From positions 1 through 23,360 of the forward strand of contig FWWN02000616.1 of assembly GCA_900175165.2 (NCBI GenBank): a stretch of 23,360 nt of DNA. Direction: 5' to 3'. The stretch is from Rhizomucor pusillus. Lineage: Eukaryota > Mucoromycota > Mucoromycetes > Mucorales > Lichtheimiaceae. This document shows positions 8,296 through 18,102 of this stretch, one piece after another. The notes under the pieces are model-generated. The model searched no databases. It was given only the letters and a program-made list of their open reading frames with translations, and was not told the DNA's origin. How positions within the stretch are numbered: the first letter of the stretch is position 1; the number at the start of each line of letters is the position of its first letter. The position numbers and the translations under genes were made by a program.

Positions 8296-9422
8296 TACCC
8301 ACCCCCTATTTTTTCATCCATCCTCGTCGCAAAGCATGATCGTTTTTTTTCCTGTCTTTTGTATATCTGTCACATTGTTGCACCAAACGACCTTGTTCAT
8401 TTTAGATTGTGTTACACTTTTCATTCGACCGACCGCACACTTTATACACACACACACCTGCATTAAACTTATATTTCATACAGCGGCTCTACTTAAACAC
8501 TCTTCTTAATTTGTCCGTCCCTAAAGCAAAGTGACGATAGTTGGTCATTTTCATCATGTGCTTAACCGTCCGAGCCGTTCGTTTGAGCTATTTCTGCTGT
8601 TGATATTATAAGAGAGTGTATGTAAAGTTTTATTTTCTTAGCAGCGACTTTAGCAATAATATTAACAAGCTGAGTGCAAGTCGTCGGCAGGAAAAACGTG
8701 CTTGATCCCTTGTTCCGACACAATATTCAATTGATAACATCAATTACTACCATTACCTTATCGATTATCGATCCAGAGTCCTTGTCCATGATGCACAGAG
8801 TATCTACACGCATCAATAGTCATCTGAGCAGCTCAAATAGCTGCAAGTGTTGGCGGCTCGAAACAATGCTTACTGGTTCCCTTTGCAAGATAGCAGAGCA
8901 TTTACTTTGCGTCGGGCAATGTGGATTATTTATTATTGAGCATGATGCCTAGATTCCAAAAATGATCGATATGATGCTGCTGGATAACAAGAAATTCAGG
9001 ACACATATGAGATCCACTGCCTTTTGGTCACTGGCACTTAATAGCAGTAAAGGTCTCGTCGCAAGATGTTTTCTTCAGAGATAAGGTTCTCTAGTGGAAA
9101 AGAGAGAGAGAGACTTTTCATGCTTTCATGCTTATTCTACAAGTGACATCTGGACTACTCTTTGCTAATGTGTATTGATTAGCAGCATCCATTACATTTC
9201 ATCGAACGTTGCAAATTATATCGAGCTACACTCGTTTAAGAGTCTACCGTTGTATAAAGTTGGTAAAGAGACAGACGTTGTGTCCCTGACTTTTAAAATG
9301 ACCAGCCATCCAGCCAGCCAGCGGACAAGGAACGGACAACAGCAGGGACGATCAGAGTCAGTCAGAGAGCGCCCGCCCTGCCACTTGGTCTCTTTTTTGT
9401 TTCTGCACCCGATTCCCGCGAA
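8296..9422. other. Intergenic region: 3' UTR of the small gene and ATG27 promoter
   Basis: About 1.1 kb with no gene I can support. It begins with T-rich 3' UTR-like sequence and continues AT-rich with scattered short frames. A (GA)n tract lies at 9100-9114. TGTATAAAG at about 9250 and TTTTAAAATG at about 9291 are candidate TATA elements for ATG27. A CAGC-rich run sits at 9302-9322. Confidence 0.45.
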
Positions 9423-10775
9423 ATGAAGCTCTCTTCTGTAGGCGCAGCTCTGCTGTGGGCTGCATCTGGCGCATTCGCCGCGCAGGAGTATTGCAACCCT
9501 GGTTTCAAACCCAAGGCCGATGTCGACTATGTTCTTGATCTTTCGAAACTGAATCGGTAAGGCGCGCCGATCGCAAAGCCCGTGTGCATAGAAAGAAGAA
9601 AGAACTACTGCTGACACTACGTGGCCCACGATAATAGAAAATTCACGGTTACCCACAAAGAAGAAACGCCGCCGACAATGACGATAACAGAGTTGGATAT
9701 CAACATTTGCCAAGAGCTGACGCGCCCAGACAATACGCAGGATGAGGATTATTGTCCCAACGGTGCCGTAAGTTGCGATTTCGATTTATCTATGGGATCG
9801 AAACATGCTAACGGCAATGTGACTAGTATATTTGTCGCCGAGTAATCAACGATAAGCACGGGGATCAGCGAGTCTTGCAAGTTCAGAGCATTGCCGGCGA
9901 TATTGGAGAGGATAAATTGAACCCTGTCTTCAGCGCTCCCGAATCAGAGCAGGATTTAACAAAGAGCAAGTAGTCCAATTATGGATCTAGAAGATATCTG
10001 TGGGACCAAACGTGCGCTAACTATTACGCTGCTGCTGGGAATAGATGGCATCCAGTTCTCCCTCGTGCTTAACGGCGGCAAAGTAAACTACCAGCCTCAA
10101 TCAGCCCACATCACCCTCGAGTGCGATTCAAGCCAGAATGTCAACGTATGTTTGTGAAAGAGAAGGAAACAAGAAAAATGATAGTTTAACGTGAGCTATT
10201 CGCGCAGGAGGATCCAAAGGAACCGACCGTGATCTCGTACCAAAACAATGTGTTGTCCCTAAACTGGAAAACGGTCCACGCGTGTGCGTAAGTATTTAAT
10301 ACGGCGCGAGCGAGCATAATAGATACTGGGCTAAAATCGATGTGAAACAAAGCACCAAGCCTGGCGAGCAACCACCGCCTAACAATGGCAACGGCGGCGA
10401 TAACAATCAAGGAGGCGACAACGGTGGAGGCGGCATGTCTGGAGCCGGTATCTTTTTCACAATGTGAGTGCAAGAGAGAAGGATCGAACCGAAAAGACTC
10501 GAGTTAATGACCCCTTTACGCTAGCGTGGGTGTTTTGGCAGCATTGTATTTCCTCGGCGGCGCGTTCTACAATTACAAGGTGTACAACGCTCGTGGATTG
10601 GACTTGATACCTCATCGCGGTAAGAATGTATATCGACAAGCGCGCCAGAGTTGATAGTGACTTTGCAGTAGACTTCTGGCTCGATTTACCGTACCTCATC
10701 AAGGACCTGATATCGCATGTCATCGATTCTATCATGTCTCACCGACGTGGCAGTGGAGGCTACGTGGCTGTCTAG
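9423..10775 (+). CDS. ATG27: Autophagy-related protein 27 (Atg27)
   Basis: Eight exons: 9423-9556, 9638-9767, 9827-9970, 10056-10145, 10208-10287, 10353-10463, 10525-10619 and 10669-10775, about 296 residues. Residues 1-20 are a signal peptide (MKLSSVGAALLWAASGAFAA). An MRH-type lumenal domain follows, with YICRRVIN, LQVQSIAGDIG, FSLVLNGG, ITLEC and the closing LNWKTVHAC. After a Gly/Asn linker (about 196-220) there is one TM helix (about 224-246). The cytosolic tail has LIPHR, then DFWLDLPYLIKDL, ending in a Tyr-containing GGYVAV. Atg27 is a type I membrane protein that cycles between Golgi, endosome/vacuole and the Atg9 pool and supports autophagosome formation. Most introns (59-81 nt) are canonical. 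The exon 3/4 junction is not: the exon ends AGCAAG followed by an in-frame TAG, and no GT-AG pair fits the phase, as if one G of AAGGTAGT were missing. Confidence 0.9.
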
Positions 10776-11093
10776 TAGATAAAAAAGTGCCAGCATGAAG
10801 AATAGATCAGACTATATTCCCCCACCCCACACATCCATAACACAACACAAAAACCAATAGCAACTTTATATTCAATAATTTCCTATTGCTCTGCAAAAAA
10901 CTATCAAAAAATGAACGACAGATGAAAAGAAATCAGGATTATGTAACAACTGTGAAAATTAAAAAAGGGACAAATCAAGCAGAAAAAGTCAAATGAACAT
11001 GTGAGTGAGCGAATGAGTGAGTGACTGATTGTACGGACAGGAACGTGTGTGTATAGGTGACAGGAAGAGACAGAAGGAGGAAAATAAAGGTGT
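10776..11093. other. Convergent 3' region of ATG27 and the bZIP gene
   Basis: About 320 bp, A-rich, with no gene. It contains the 3' UTRs of both converging genes and a GAGT/GTGA-rich low-complexity run at about 11000-11030. Confidence 0.5.
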
Positions 11094-12661
11094 TTAGCAA
11101 GCGCGTACGGGTACCAACCGTCGTCTAGGTGACGAAGAAGAAGCTGACGCTGCTGGTGCTGCTGCTTCAGCTGATTTTGGACACACGCGCTTGAGATATT
11201 CTTCTTTCTGTCGCTCCAGCGCGACGACCCAGTCGACGAAGGACGCGCACATCTTGCTGAGAGCAGGGATGACTTTGCTCGGGCAAGAATGCGAGCAAAT
11301 TGAAGTGCAACGTGAAGGGCGGGATTGACTTTGTTGGTCCGCGTTGTCCTCTTCTACTTGGATAATTAAAGACTCTAGCTCGCGTTGCTGCTGCTGCTCG
11401 TTGACATCTTTGTTCTCTGCTCTTTCGGTGAGGACCGCGTTCAAGCTGTGGAGGATATCTGTATCATTCTTCTCGGCCGCGGACGTTTTGCTAACGTATT
11501 CGATCGGTAGAGGTCGATGAGTAGATGGTGTCGATGATAGTGGTGAAGGTAACAGCGAAGAAGAAGATGAATTGCTTGTGGAAGCATCCAGTAACTCCTG
11601 GGCGCTCATGGAGAAAGTGTGGTCGATGACAATGGACATAAGCGCAGGAGCAAGCAGTGGATAGCGCTGGAAGACCTGACGTGGCAGTGCAAAAGCACTG
11701 TGCTCTTTGCCTTGCAGGATGCGTGACCAGTCCCACTGGGGCGTCGCTGCAGTCGATACCAGCCAAGTCATGTCAATGCCGTTTGCGTAACCATCAGAAG
11801 AAGATGGTGATGTCTCGAAATCTGGCGGTGTGTGGTAACTGCTGGACCCTGAAATGGCAGCTGCCTGTTGGTGTTCTCTTCCTTCCGTTGATTCCTGCGT
11901 AGTCGTCGTCGTTGTTGTTACAAGCATATCGGCGGTGGCTGCATTCGCTTCACATGGAATATCTTGAGTACCAAGTACAAGGTCCAAACGCAACTTGTCA
12001 TTCTCCTTTTGCAATTGGGAAATGACAGCGCGGCAGTTATCCAGCTCTGCTTTCAACTGCTGGTTCTCGACTTTGAGATCTTCCACTTGCTCTTCCAAGG
12101 TGGTCACATACTCTAAATTGGTATGTATATCAGCAAACTGATAACGTCTATATGTTCAATCCCTTATATTAGACCTTTTCGCCTGTTTCTAAAGTTTCTC
12201 GCTGAGATCTTGTTTCGCAGCTGTCGGCGCTCCTTGGACGTCATCTTTTGCAGCTGCTCCTCTGTAACATTGTAGTTGGGTGACGCTGATATGCGGAAAT
12301 CGAGGCGGCCTGACATTGGCATCGTATTGGGCTTTTTGCGGTTGCTGCCAGCGGATTTAGTTGTCGTCGTCGTCGACATCTGCTGCTGCTGCCTTTGTTC
12401 CTCGGATGGATTGGCAACGCTGAATTCGTCAGAGGATGACTCGGGTGGCGTGAGAGCGTTGGGATTAATGGATAGGCTACTGTTTCCATACAGCTCGGTG
12501 TCATTTGTCAACAGGAACTGGAAAAGCTGGTCTTCTTGTGTGTATGAAAAGTCCAGTCCTCCAAACTGTTGTTCGTTGTCGCTTGGTTGCTGTGGCTGCT
12601 GCGCCTCGTTTTCCTCAAGTGCTGGTAGCCACGAAACGATTGGAAAGTCATTGCTCGACAT
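11094..12661 (-). CDS. bZIP transcription factor
   Basis: Two exons, 12661-12175 and 12112-11094, joined across a 62-nt intron to give about 501 residues. The basic region near 140-162 reads TSKERRQLRNKISARNFRNRRK and carries the bZIP signature NxxxARNFRxRR with Phe where many bZIPs have Ser. It runs straight into a leucine zipper (YVTTLEEQVEDLKVENQQL, then further heptads to about residue 210). The N-terminus is acidic and Gln/Ser-rich, as in activation regions. The C-terminal 290 residues are Ser/Thr/Gln-rich and largely disordered. It should bind DNA as a dimer in the nucleus; target genes are unknown. The intron lies exactly between basic region and zipper and has an unusual GTCTAA donor. 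If it were retained, translation would stop two codons later at RRKGLI. The exact subfamily is not recognised. Confidence 0.92.
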
Positions 12662-13259
12662 TGTCTGTCAAAAAAACTTGGCAGTGGAAGGAAGCAAGAA
12701 GAAAATGACAAAGCCAGTTATTTGTTTCTTGTTCCGCTCTGCGGCCCCACTCTCAGCAGTGGGTTGATCTTCTTTAGCAGCGTCGCACAAGCTTACGGAA
12801 TGTATATGGCTCAAGCCTTTCTGCTATGAAACCCAACAAAGCCGAGATCCATCAGATCTTTGTAAAGTATTAACAGGAAATCAACATGCAATCACCTTGT
12901 AAGATATCGCTGTACAGTATAACTACAAAACTACATTTAGGTCCCAAGGATCCATCTGAGAACAATTATCGGACGACCTGGCCTGGCAACAACCATTGTA
13001 TCCTTATTTGGAAGGATGAGAAGTCCTTCTATTTATGGTAACTGCTGCATGCGCCTCCAGTGATGGACCAAGGTTTTGTTTTTCTGTCATGAATCTAGAA
13101 AGGGACCACGTTAAAAATAAAAGAGCTGCTGAGTATTCGATGGTTCCGATTCATTCCAACTACTATTCTATTTAGCATCGTCATTCAAGTAAACATAATT
13201 TATTCAAGGTGACCGCGTTTGGAAACGGGTGACGCCGATTTGCACCGGGGATCATTACA
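12662..13259. other. bZIP upstream region
   Basis: About 600 bp with no coding signal on either strand. It presumably holds the bZIP promoter. No clear TATA box or repeated operator-like motif was found. Confidence 0.4.
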
Positions 13260-14001
13260 ATCATATGCAAAAGATATATCTGTCGATACCGGAGACCATA
13301 GTGAAAGAAAGCCTCGGCTTGCAAAAGAGAGCAGTGGAGAGATGTTCGTCAACATCAGAGCATGTGACGGAAGAAATATTTACCCTTTGGACTCTTCTGT
13401 CTGCAATGATAGGAGAAGCGGGAGCTGTTTCCCGAGAGTGAGCCATTAACCCGCGAATTTATCTTTGCATTGTACTGGAACAAGCAGGCCATCTTGGATA
13501 TCCAGTATGTGACGCGGATAGTCGTCGTCGCAGCAAGCTCAGTTCCGAGGGCAGCTTGACCAGACGTCATGTGGACAAGGAGCATCCGGTCGACACTAAG
13601 TTTCCAGCTCATTGGAGTCAAGCGCGAGCTACGTGTTCGGCACCACGAGCAGTTCGATCTGACAAGGCGGCATTTGCCTTGTCGTCCAAGAACGTGTAGC
13701 GCTGGCTCTTGGTCTTCATCTGATCGATGTATGTGTATCCCGGCCGAGAAGCCAGGGGTTCGACCTGCATTCCCTTCAAGACATTGGTAGCAAAATATTC
13801 GCTGCTGGATTCGAGTAATGCGCTGACAATGTTGCGCACAATCTCAAGGCCGACAACTTCACTGGCGCGGAAAATCATGCTGTTCAAAGTGTCGTTGACG
13901 TATTGCACTCGCGGGTTAATGGACACTACGCTGGTGTGGATCACACGAGCGGATTCTGCGAGGATGTTGAACGCTGGGTTGCTGAGCATGCGCCTCGACA
14001 C
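13260..14001 (-). pseudogene. Decayed ORF of a repetitive element (telomere-linked RecQ-type leader family, tentative)
   Basis: Minus-strand frames in coding-like codon use are broken into pieces. 14001-13618 has no stop and reads NPRVQYVNDTLNSMIFRASE, then EPLASRPGYTYIDQM and KSQRYTFLDD. At about 13620 the frame shifts to SWKLSVDRMLLVHMTSGQAA, continuing as LGTELAATT. At about 13520 it shifts again to RHILDIQDGLLVPVQ. The order '(L)HxxxGQxxxGTEL ... R-I ... DG ... V' recalls the region upstream of the helicase in fungal telomere-linked RecQ-type proteins (GGQPxRGTEL). No helicase motifs remain here. No canonical introns explain the frame changes, and no start codon or promoter is evident. 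Family assignment is from memory of the motif and is uncertain; that it is a broken coding sequence is much surer. Confidence 0.45.
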
Positions 14002-14799
14002 CGACGGTGCCGGAAGACGTCGAGAAACTTGACATCAAGTTACTTTTGATACTCCTGGATGGTCAATGCATAGAGCAGGCTATATCTTTCCGCTTTGTGT
14101 TGGCCTGGTTCCACTTACAGCCTGGCCAGATGAGAGGTTGCACCAAGACCGCCAAGTTTATGCGAGCCAATCAACAGTTGCCTCTTGAGAATGACAGGCT
14201 TACCAGACTCGGTGACGGATGCAAGGAACATATGCCTATGTTGACGATGCGTCGTCAAATCAGACTCTCGTGGGAAGTTACTGCTGAGAGGGGCAAATTC
14301 GCTTGATTATCAAGGGAGCTGATTCGAGCGTTGCTGTTATGCGCATCGTCGGCGTAGTTGTCATTGTTGCCCGAGACGAAGTCGTCGCGTCGTCGTATTT
14401 ACTGCGCGCCGTTCGCATTTGCTCCAAAGCAGTCTACCTTCCTGAACTGAGGAGATTGTCGGGCTTGCTTCTAGTGTCTTCTCGTACGGTTTACATTTGA
14501 ATGGGTCACGTTTAATGACGTGCTTCCTCATTGCCATCTGCTCCATTGGTTTGGATTGTACAGGTACGTCACTCCAAATGGCGACTCTTTAAAGATCTAT
14601 CGAAATGTTGGCTTTGTTCCCCTCTGTGGGAGGTTTCCATAGAACTAGGCAGCTAGCTTGTCGCACTGATCAGCATAAGAGTAAAACAAGCTAAAGAACT
14701 ACGTTCTCCTTTCCGGTTTCTTCATATGATTACAATGACTCAACATAGAAAAAGGGACAAAGAATCAGGCTGCCTGTGATATTTTATTACTGCAAAGTA
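14002..14799. other. Unassigned region upstream of the relic; 3' flank of GH31
   Basis: About 800 bp. A polar minus-strand stretch (NNDNYADDAHNSNARISSLD at about 14360-14300, in a frame with stops nearby) could be more of the decayed element. A 99-residue plus-strand frame at 14007-14306 has no family resemblance. From 14550 to 14799 I see only AT-rich non-coding sequence and the GH31 3' UTR. Confidence 0.35.
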
Positions 14800-17582
14800 T
14801 TACGTAGTCAGTGGCGCCACATAGTTGTTTGCAAAGTCAATTAATCCATTAAGTAATCCATCATCTTGACGCGGCTCCTTGATGAATACAGCCGGCTGCC
14901 CCAACGGAGCATCCACAGATTTGTAGCTACCATCAGGTTCAAAGTACTTGCCTGACCAGATATGTCTCCAGGAATGTGCAGAGTCTCTTGGGAAATAGAC
15001 CTTGACAAATGCTGTAGATGGTGACAAATTGGGAGCAACGAGTAGATCGCCCCCAAAGAAAAACTGCTGGTAAATTATTTCCTGCACTGTGGAGTCTTCT
15101 GGATAGTACATGACTGGATGTCGCATCAAAGGCCATCCTTTTTCGTATGCTTCTTGCATAAGTCGTTTGCGATATGGAGCTAGGCAGACATATAGCTTTG
15201 TCATCCGAGCAAATTGCTCGTACGTTTCTGCAAGTTGTGAGCACTAGCTCTCAAAGCATCCAGGTATTCAATTTCATATGTTACCTTCATCGTTGTAGAA
15301 TTGTGCGTTACGTTCAGGCAATATACCTATCGGTTGTCAAAATGTTAAATCTGTAAGAGATGTATAATGAAGCGTGGTGACAGACCTTCGTTTGTTCGAA
15401 ACACTGCTGTGAAAGCAGCCAGCTCCATCCATCGGAATAATAGCTCTCTAGAGCGGACCATGCTAGCTCCAGGCAGTATACCCTCGATAGTGCTGTATCC
15501 ACCAATATCTGAATGCGTCAGGGAAAAGCCTGAAAATCCTCCTGATAACATAGCTGCTAGCTAAACATGTAACAAGGCACGTTTAGTATGAGGAACAGAC
15601 TAGATCCTACCAAAATTAAATATACCTACCGCGCTTTTGATGCCATTGTGAGCGTCCCAAGATACATCTTGGTTCCCGGTACAAAAGACAGATGCATACT
15701 TTGGGGACTGCAGAAATCCAGTCCGGAATATGCAAAGTGGCATTTCGCGTTCTTCTGCAATCTCTTCAGCTATTTCTCGATGTAACTGCGCCCAATCTTC
15801 GGCATACTTGTTGTGGTATGTCTCGGTGGGCGTCTGCCCTGAGCAAAGAGTCACTTGGCCAGATCGATACGGTAATCCTTCGGCCATGTCGGCCACCAGT
15901 CCCGATACTCCATCGTCGTAAATTTGTCCTTTCAAAGCTTGCTTGAACCACGCACGAGCATCTTCATTTGTGAGGTCCAATAAACCGGCGAGGATTCCCT
16001 GATTATTGAAGGTTGCAACCGCTCGATCTATGTATTTAACCAGATATCCAGCATCCAGGGCCTCCCGGTACAGGTTTCGTCGACCGTTAAGATTATCCAC
16101 CAGATAGGGCGTCATATACGTCAAGACTCGGACGTTGCTATCTTCGCGTAATTGATGGACAAAGTTTCCCCAGCTCGGATAAAGTTGACTGTCGCTCTCC
16201 CAGGTCCACGATACGCGCTTCCATGCTACCTTGCTGGTGATTTGCTGTTGTCGTTGTCCACTCCAGTCAGGCAGCCACACAGCCGCCAAGGGTGTCTCGT
16301 GACGTATCAGCTGCTCCAAGATCCGCTGAACCTTGTTGCTGCCTCCTTGAATACAAGCAATGGCACCCTGCATAACCCAGTCTGGAAGCGGTTTCATTCT
16401 ACCGCAGTAATCAGTGTATTCTTGTATAAGATCCAGAATTGAGTCACGGTCAATTATTCGCCCTGCATAGATGATAAAATGAGGTGATTAATTGCAAGTT
16501 TCGCTATCTTTTGACTTGCTCTGCAGCTCACCTGCAATGTCGTCTGCATCAATGCGTATGATAACCCTGTCAGGCTCGGTGAGGTTGAAGCTGCAATATT
16601 GTGCATTTTCAAGGAACATTGACCGTTTATCGCTAGTGATATAGTGTGGCACGGATATGTATGATGCAAAATCAGACTCGGTGCCGCCAATGTAACTCTC
16701 GACAAAGCTGTATGCGGCATTTAACATGGAGGATGTCTATGCATCACTCAGTTACATCCTCATCGATTTGCAAACGCATAGCTACGACTTACCGGCACTC
16801 GTCCGCGTTCCCTTTAAAGTTAAGGTTACTACAATCCAGTCAAAAAGAAACATGATGAAGAACATATAACTACTCACCTTACAAGGATAGGCACTTTCTG
16901 ACCCTTTACACTGCCGTGCGAGAATTGCTCTCCAAATCCATAAAAGTGCTCCTCCTTTCGGCTCTCAAACATCAGCAAAAGTCGCCTGTACCCGACCATG
17001 TTTGCATCCCTCCTGGTGATACGTGCCGCAAGGCGTAGCTGATGCGGTGAAACTTCCTCGAGGCTAAACTCGTAATCCATGTGTGTTGGTTTTACAATCC
17101 TCGCACCCAACCCTCCGTAAATGATGACCTTGTTGTCTTGCTTTTCCACATGCGTCACCGTCTGGAGAAGCGTTGGATGATCGTCACGTTCGGCAATCTT
17201 GAATACACCGCATTCGCCTTTATCTGCCACAATCTCGTCGACACCGGCACTGGATGATAGAAAAGGCAAGTTGTGCAAGGCTAAAAGTGATGCATCTTGT
17301 TAGGTTCCGTGCACACAAGCTGCCAATGTATATCATGCAATTACATTTCCAGATAACTCGCCCCTTTTCATTTCTTATAAATAGCGCCAACTTTTCGGCA
17401 TCGAGCTGTATACGGAAATGACCCGTCGAATATTCTCGGTCAGCGACTGCGTTCCCAATGGAGATGCGAGGTTCCACGTAAGCATCCAGAGGGGCGAGCC
17501 CGACAGACTTGATAAAGGATTGAAACATGAAAGCAAAGAGGTAGAAAGAGTTGACGAGGGAGGAGGGGAAAAGAAGAAACAT
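14800..17582 (-). CDS. Secreted glycoside hydrolase family 31 enzyme, YihQ-like
   Basis: Eight exons: 17582-17345, 17280-16878, 16811-16793, 16736-16532, 16462-15630, 15560-15386, 15326-15285 and 15227-14800. The frame is intact across all seven introns (56-69 nt) and gives 780 residues. The N-terminus is a hydrophobic signal (MFLLFPSSLVNSFYLFAFMF). The N-terminal beta-sandwich shows EEHFYGFGEQFSHGSVKGQ. The (beta/alpha)8 barrel has LPDWVMQGAIACIQGG and WLPDWSGQR, the nucleophile block GLVADMAEGLP (Asp480), RTGF (Arg535), and HSDIGGY (Tyr588). The C-terminal part has LMRHPVMYYPED and FFFGGDLLVAPN. The closest family I know is bacterial YihQ (sulfoquinovosidase), which releases sulfoquinovose from glycolipid head groups. 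Arg371 and Trp374 match two of the YihQ sulfonate-binding residues, but its Gln288 is Pro353 here. Where YihQ has acid/base GDQNVDW, this protein has GNQDVSW (Asn552). Substrate is therefore open; alpha-glucosidase-type or inactive roles remain possible. Confidence 0.9.
16793..16811 (-). other. 19-nt microexon (exon 3) of the GH31 gene
   Basis: Required to keep the frame: exon 2 ends GTA-AG before GTGAGT, and the microexon supplies G plus six codons (ERGRVP) before GTAAGT. It joins in phase to TSSMLNAAYSF. Acceptor AAAG at 16813-16812 follows an A/T-rich stretch. Skipping it would shift the frame. Confidence 0.8.
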
Positions 17583-17766
17583 GGGCCATTGCTGAGTAGC
17601 GCTTTGTGTCGGAACGCAAACTGCATGATTGATTGATGTCACGAAATGGAACAGGTAATTGTTTATTGCGATAGGTGAAGGAAAACATGAGCTTTTCATG
17701 GGGTCAATACAAAGTAAGGCATAAAGCCTGAACAAAAGCTAAGAGGGAGGAAGGAGAGTGATAATT

Positions 17767-18102
17767 CTATTGCTTTCCAGTAGCCTTCTTCAATTCATCG
17801 ATATCCTTTTTCAAAGATTCGGTCACCTCCTTCTGCGCTTCGAGAGCCTCTCGAAGTTGCTTGATTTTCTCGGCATCCTGGAAACAACAGTTTATTAGGT
17901 GCTGCTGATGACTTTTAATCAACAGGCATTAAAAACTTACGTGCAGGCGTGCCCATTGGTTCTCGACGGCTTTTTCCTTGTCAGAGAAGCTACCCTTGGA
18001 GCTAACGGTGGCGCCTTCGCTACCGGTTTCAGAGCTGTACATGCGGATGAAGGAACGGCGGGGAACGCGTTGAGCAGTGCGAGTAGCGAGTCTTGAGAGC
18101 AT
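17767..18102 (-). CDS. INH1: Mitochondrial F1Fo-ATP synthase inhibitor IF1
   Basis: Two exons, 18102-17941 and 17877-17767, with a canonical 63-nt intron (GTAAGT donor, CCAG acceptor) in phase 0. The product has 90 residues. The first 20-25 (MLSRLATRTAQRVPRRSFIR) are an Arg-rich mitochondrial presequence. The inhibitory segment follows with FSDKEKAVENQWARLHDAEK, matching the IF1 pattern F-x-x-(R/K)-E-x-A-x-E-x-x-W/Y. The C-terminus is a long Glu/Lys coiled coil (IKQLREALEAQKEVTESLKK) for dimerisation. IF1 blocks ATP hydrolysis by the F1 sector when the membrane potential collapses and pH drops. The gene lies 184 bp upstream of GH31 on the same strand, with no sign of functional linkage. An inverted CCAAT box sits about 140 bp upstream of the ATG. 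Confidence 0.95.

Noticed and set aside
9216..9713. 165-codon minus-strand open frame over the start of ATG27
   Set aside because: It overlaps the ATG27 signal-peptide exon and promoter in antisense and has Cys/Arg-rich nonsense composition.
12276..12767. 163-codon plus-strand open frame opposite the bZIP gene
   Set aside because: A Cys/Ser-rich shadow of the Gln/Thr-rich sense protein; no independent support.
13740..13765. GGTTCGACC, resembling a tRNA T-arm
   Set aside because: No matching acceptor, D-arm or anticodon stem around it; it lies in a coding-like minus-strand frame.
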